Of a stretch of DNA of 5,426 bases, positions 4,950 through 5,426 are shown one piece after another. Where the stretch lies: NCBI GenBank assembly GCA_003240695.1, contig QFNC01000079.1:1-5426 (forward strand). Reading direction: 5' to 3'. This stretch comes from Pseudoxanthomonas suwonensis. GTDB lineage: Bacteria; Pseudomonadota; Gammaproteobacteria; Xanthomonadales; Xanthomonadaceae. The position numbers and the translations under genes were made by a program. The notes under the pieces are model-generated. The model did no database searches and was not told where the DNA came from. It saw only the letters and a list, made by a program, of their open reading frames with translations. Position 1 is the stretch's first letter. Each line of letters begins with the position of its first letter.

Positions 4950-5426
4950 GCGAGCTGAGCCCGACCCAAACTCAAGGACCAACACGTCACCACAACTGAA
5001 AGGTCGTGAGGCCGCGCGGAGGAAGTTCCCGCCTCGACGCCTCCCGAGGTGTGCGATTCCTGCAGTAATAATGTGCACCGGGAAACTGGTGTCGGTGATC
5101 GTGCAGCTGCCGTCCGGCTCGCATCGGCCCGCAGGTGCAGGTCCCAGAAGAATGATGCCGCGCAAGCGGGGCGGCGAACGCTGTTAGCTCGGCAAGGCCA
5201 TGTCGGTGCCGACGATTTGCTGATCAACCAGCGGCAGCAACTCGACGCATCGGCAAGTCTGTCTCAAGTTGTCAGGCATCCAGCAGTGCTTGCTAAACCA
5301 ATTGAGATGCTGCTGGGGTCACCGCAGGGGGCGCGCGCCTTCTCATGGTGGCTGGCCGGGGACCCCGACCTGTCAACCCACGCCCCGGCGGTGTCGCCCG
5401 TTCTCCGCTGCGCTGCGCCCGTGCGC
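4950..5426. other. 477 bases without a convincing gene; fragments of reading frames only
   Basis: On the plus strand one frame is open from 5010 to the window end (139 codons, possible GTG starts at 5049 and 5073) and could be the beginning of a gene cut by the window. Its first half is Cys/Arg/Ser-rich and unconvincing. A minus-strand frame from TTG 5165 reads plausibly at first but runs about 275 bases into the antisense of the 4104 gene. A short minus-strand frame at 5184-5318 looks more like a real gene end. No tRNA, CRISPR or clear IS end is seen. Confidence 0.5.
5184..5318 (-). pseudogene. Possible 3'-terminal remnant of an unidentified gene
   Basis: The frame opens after a stop at 5321-5319 and reads about 44 codons to TAA at 5186-5184. 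It includes HLNWFSKHCWMPDNLRQTCR and LLPLVDQQIVGTDMALPS. Two Trp codons and varied non-Arg/Ala composition are unusual for a chance frame in such GC-rich DNA. An ATG at 5279 would give only 31 residues. It has no upstream continuation in frame, so if real it is a remnant or needs a frameshift. I do not recognise the family, and chance remains possible. Confidence 0.25.

Noticed and set aside
4674..5165. Minus-strand frame of 163 codons from TTG 5165
   Set aside because: More than half is antisense to the better-supported 4104-4949 gene, there is no ribosome binding site, and no family is recognised.
5010..5426. Plus-strand open frame running off the window
   Set aside because: It is 139 codons open, but the composition is poor in the first half, there is no clear start signal, and no family likeness. 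It is recorded as a possibility only within the gap entry.
1..5426. A defence system or other multi-gene novel system
   Set aside because: Apart from the toxin-antitoxin remnant, no gene shows nuclease, helicase, ATPase, reverse transcriptase or similar motifs, and the genes do not form a common operon.

Overview
The window is high-GC DNA from an actinobacterium. Codon choice, promoters of the TANNNT type placed directly at start codons (leaderless starts), and the transposase subtype all fit this, with mycobacteria, Rhodococcus or Gordonia as plausible hosts. The genus cannot be fixed from the sequence alone. The region looks accessory: a broken toxin-antitoxin locus, an IS110-family insertion sequence with structured flanks, a decayed gene and an orphan gene.

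Layout. Positions 1-108 hold a short hairpin and a well-formed promoter with an operator-like palindrome. Positions 109-390 encode an intact HigB toxin read from a probable leaderless GTG. Positions 447-669 are a damaged higA antitoxin gene: the DNA-binding half is intact, but an internal deletion with a frameshift removes the C-terminal half, while the apparent native tail and stop survive in another frame. Positions 670-1185 are non-coding and unusually structured: a 12-bp hairpin, an 8-bp hairpin, a three-arm array of C-rich-loop hairpins enclosed by a 12-bp inverted repeat, and then the probable bridge-RNA region of the IS. Positions 1186-2379 encode a full-length IS110-family transposase. 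Positions 2380-2584 hold a long near-perfect hairpin whose apex shares two sequence blocks with the hairpin upstream of the transposase, followed by a terminator-like hairpin.

On the minus strand, 3945 to 2585 is one decayed gene. Its frame is continuous apart from a one-base shift in a G run near the start and an in-frame TGA where Trp (TGG) would read well. Its last ~50 codons look foreign. Divergent from it, 4104-4949 encodes an intact 281-residue protein of unknown function, again with a -10 box placed for a leaderless transcript. The last 477 bases hold no convincing gene, only a small minus-strand reading frame that resembles a gene end.

How the parts may relate: HigB and HigA would form one autoregulated operon, with toxin neutralised by antitoxin. 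Here the antitoxin is broken while the toxin looks intact. The IS and its two related hairpins are the most interesting part. IS110 transposases use a structured bridge RNA from a non-coding end, and this element appears to have related structures on both sides.
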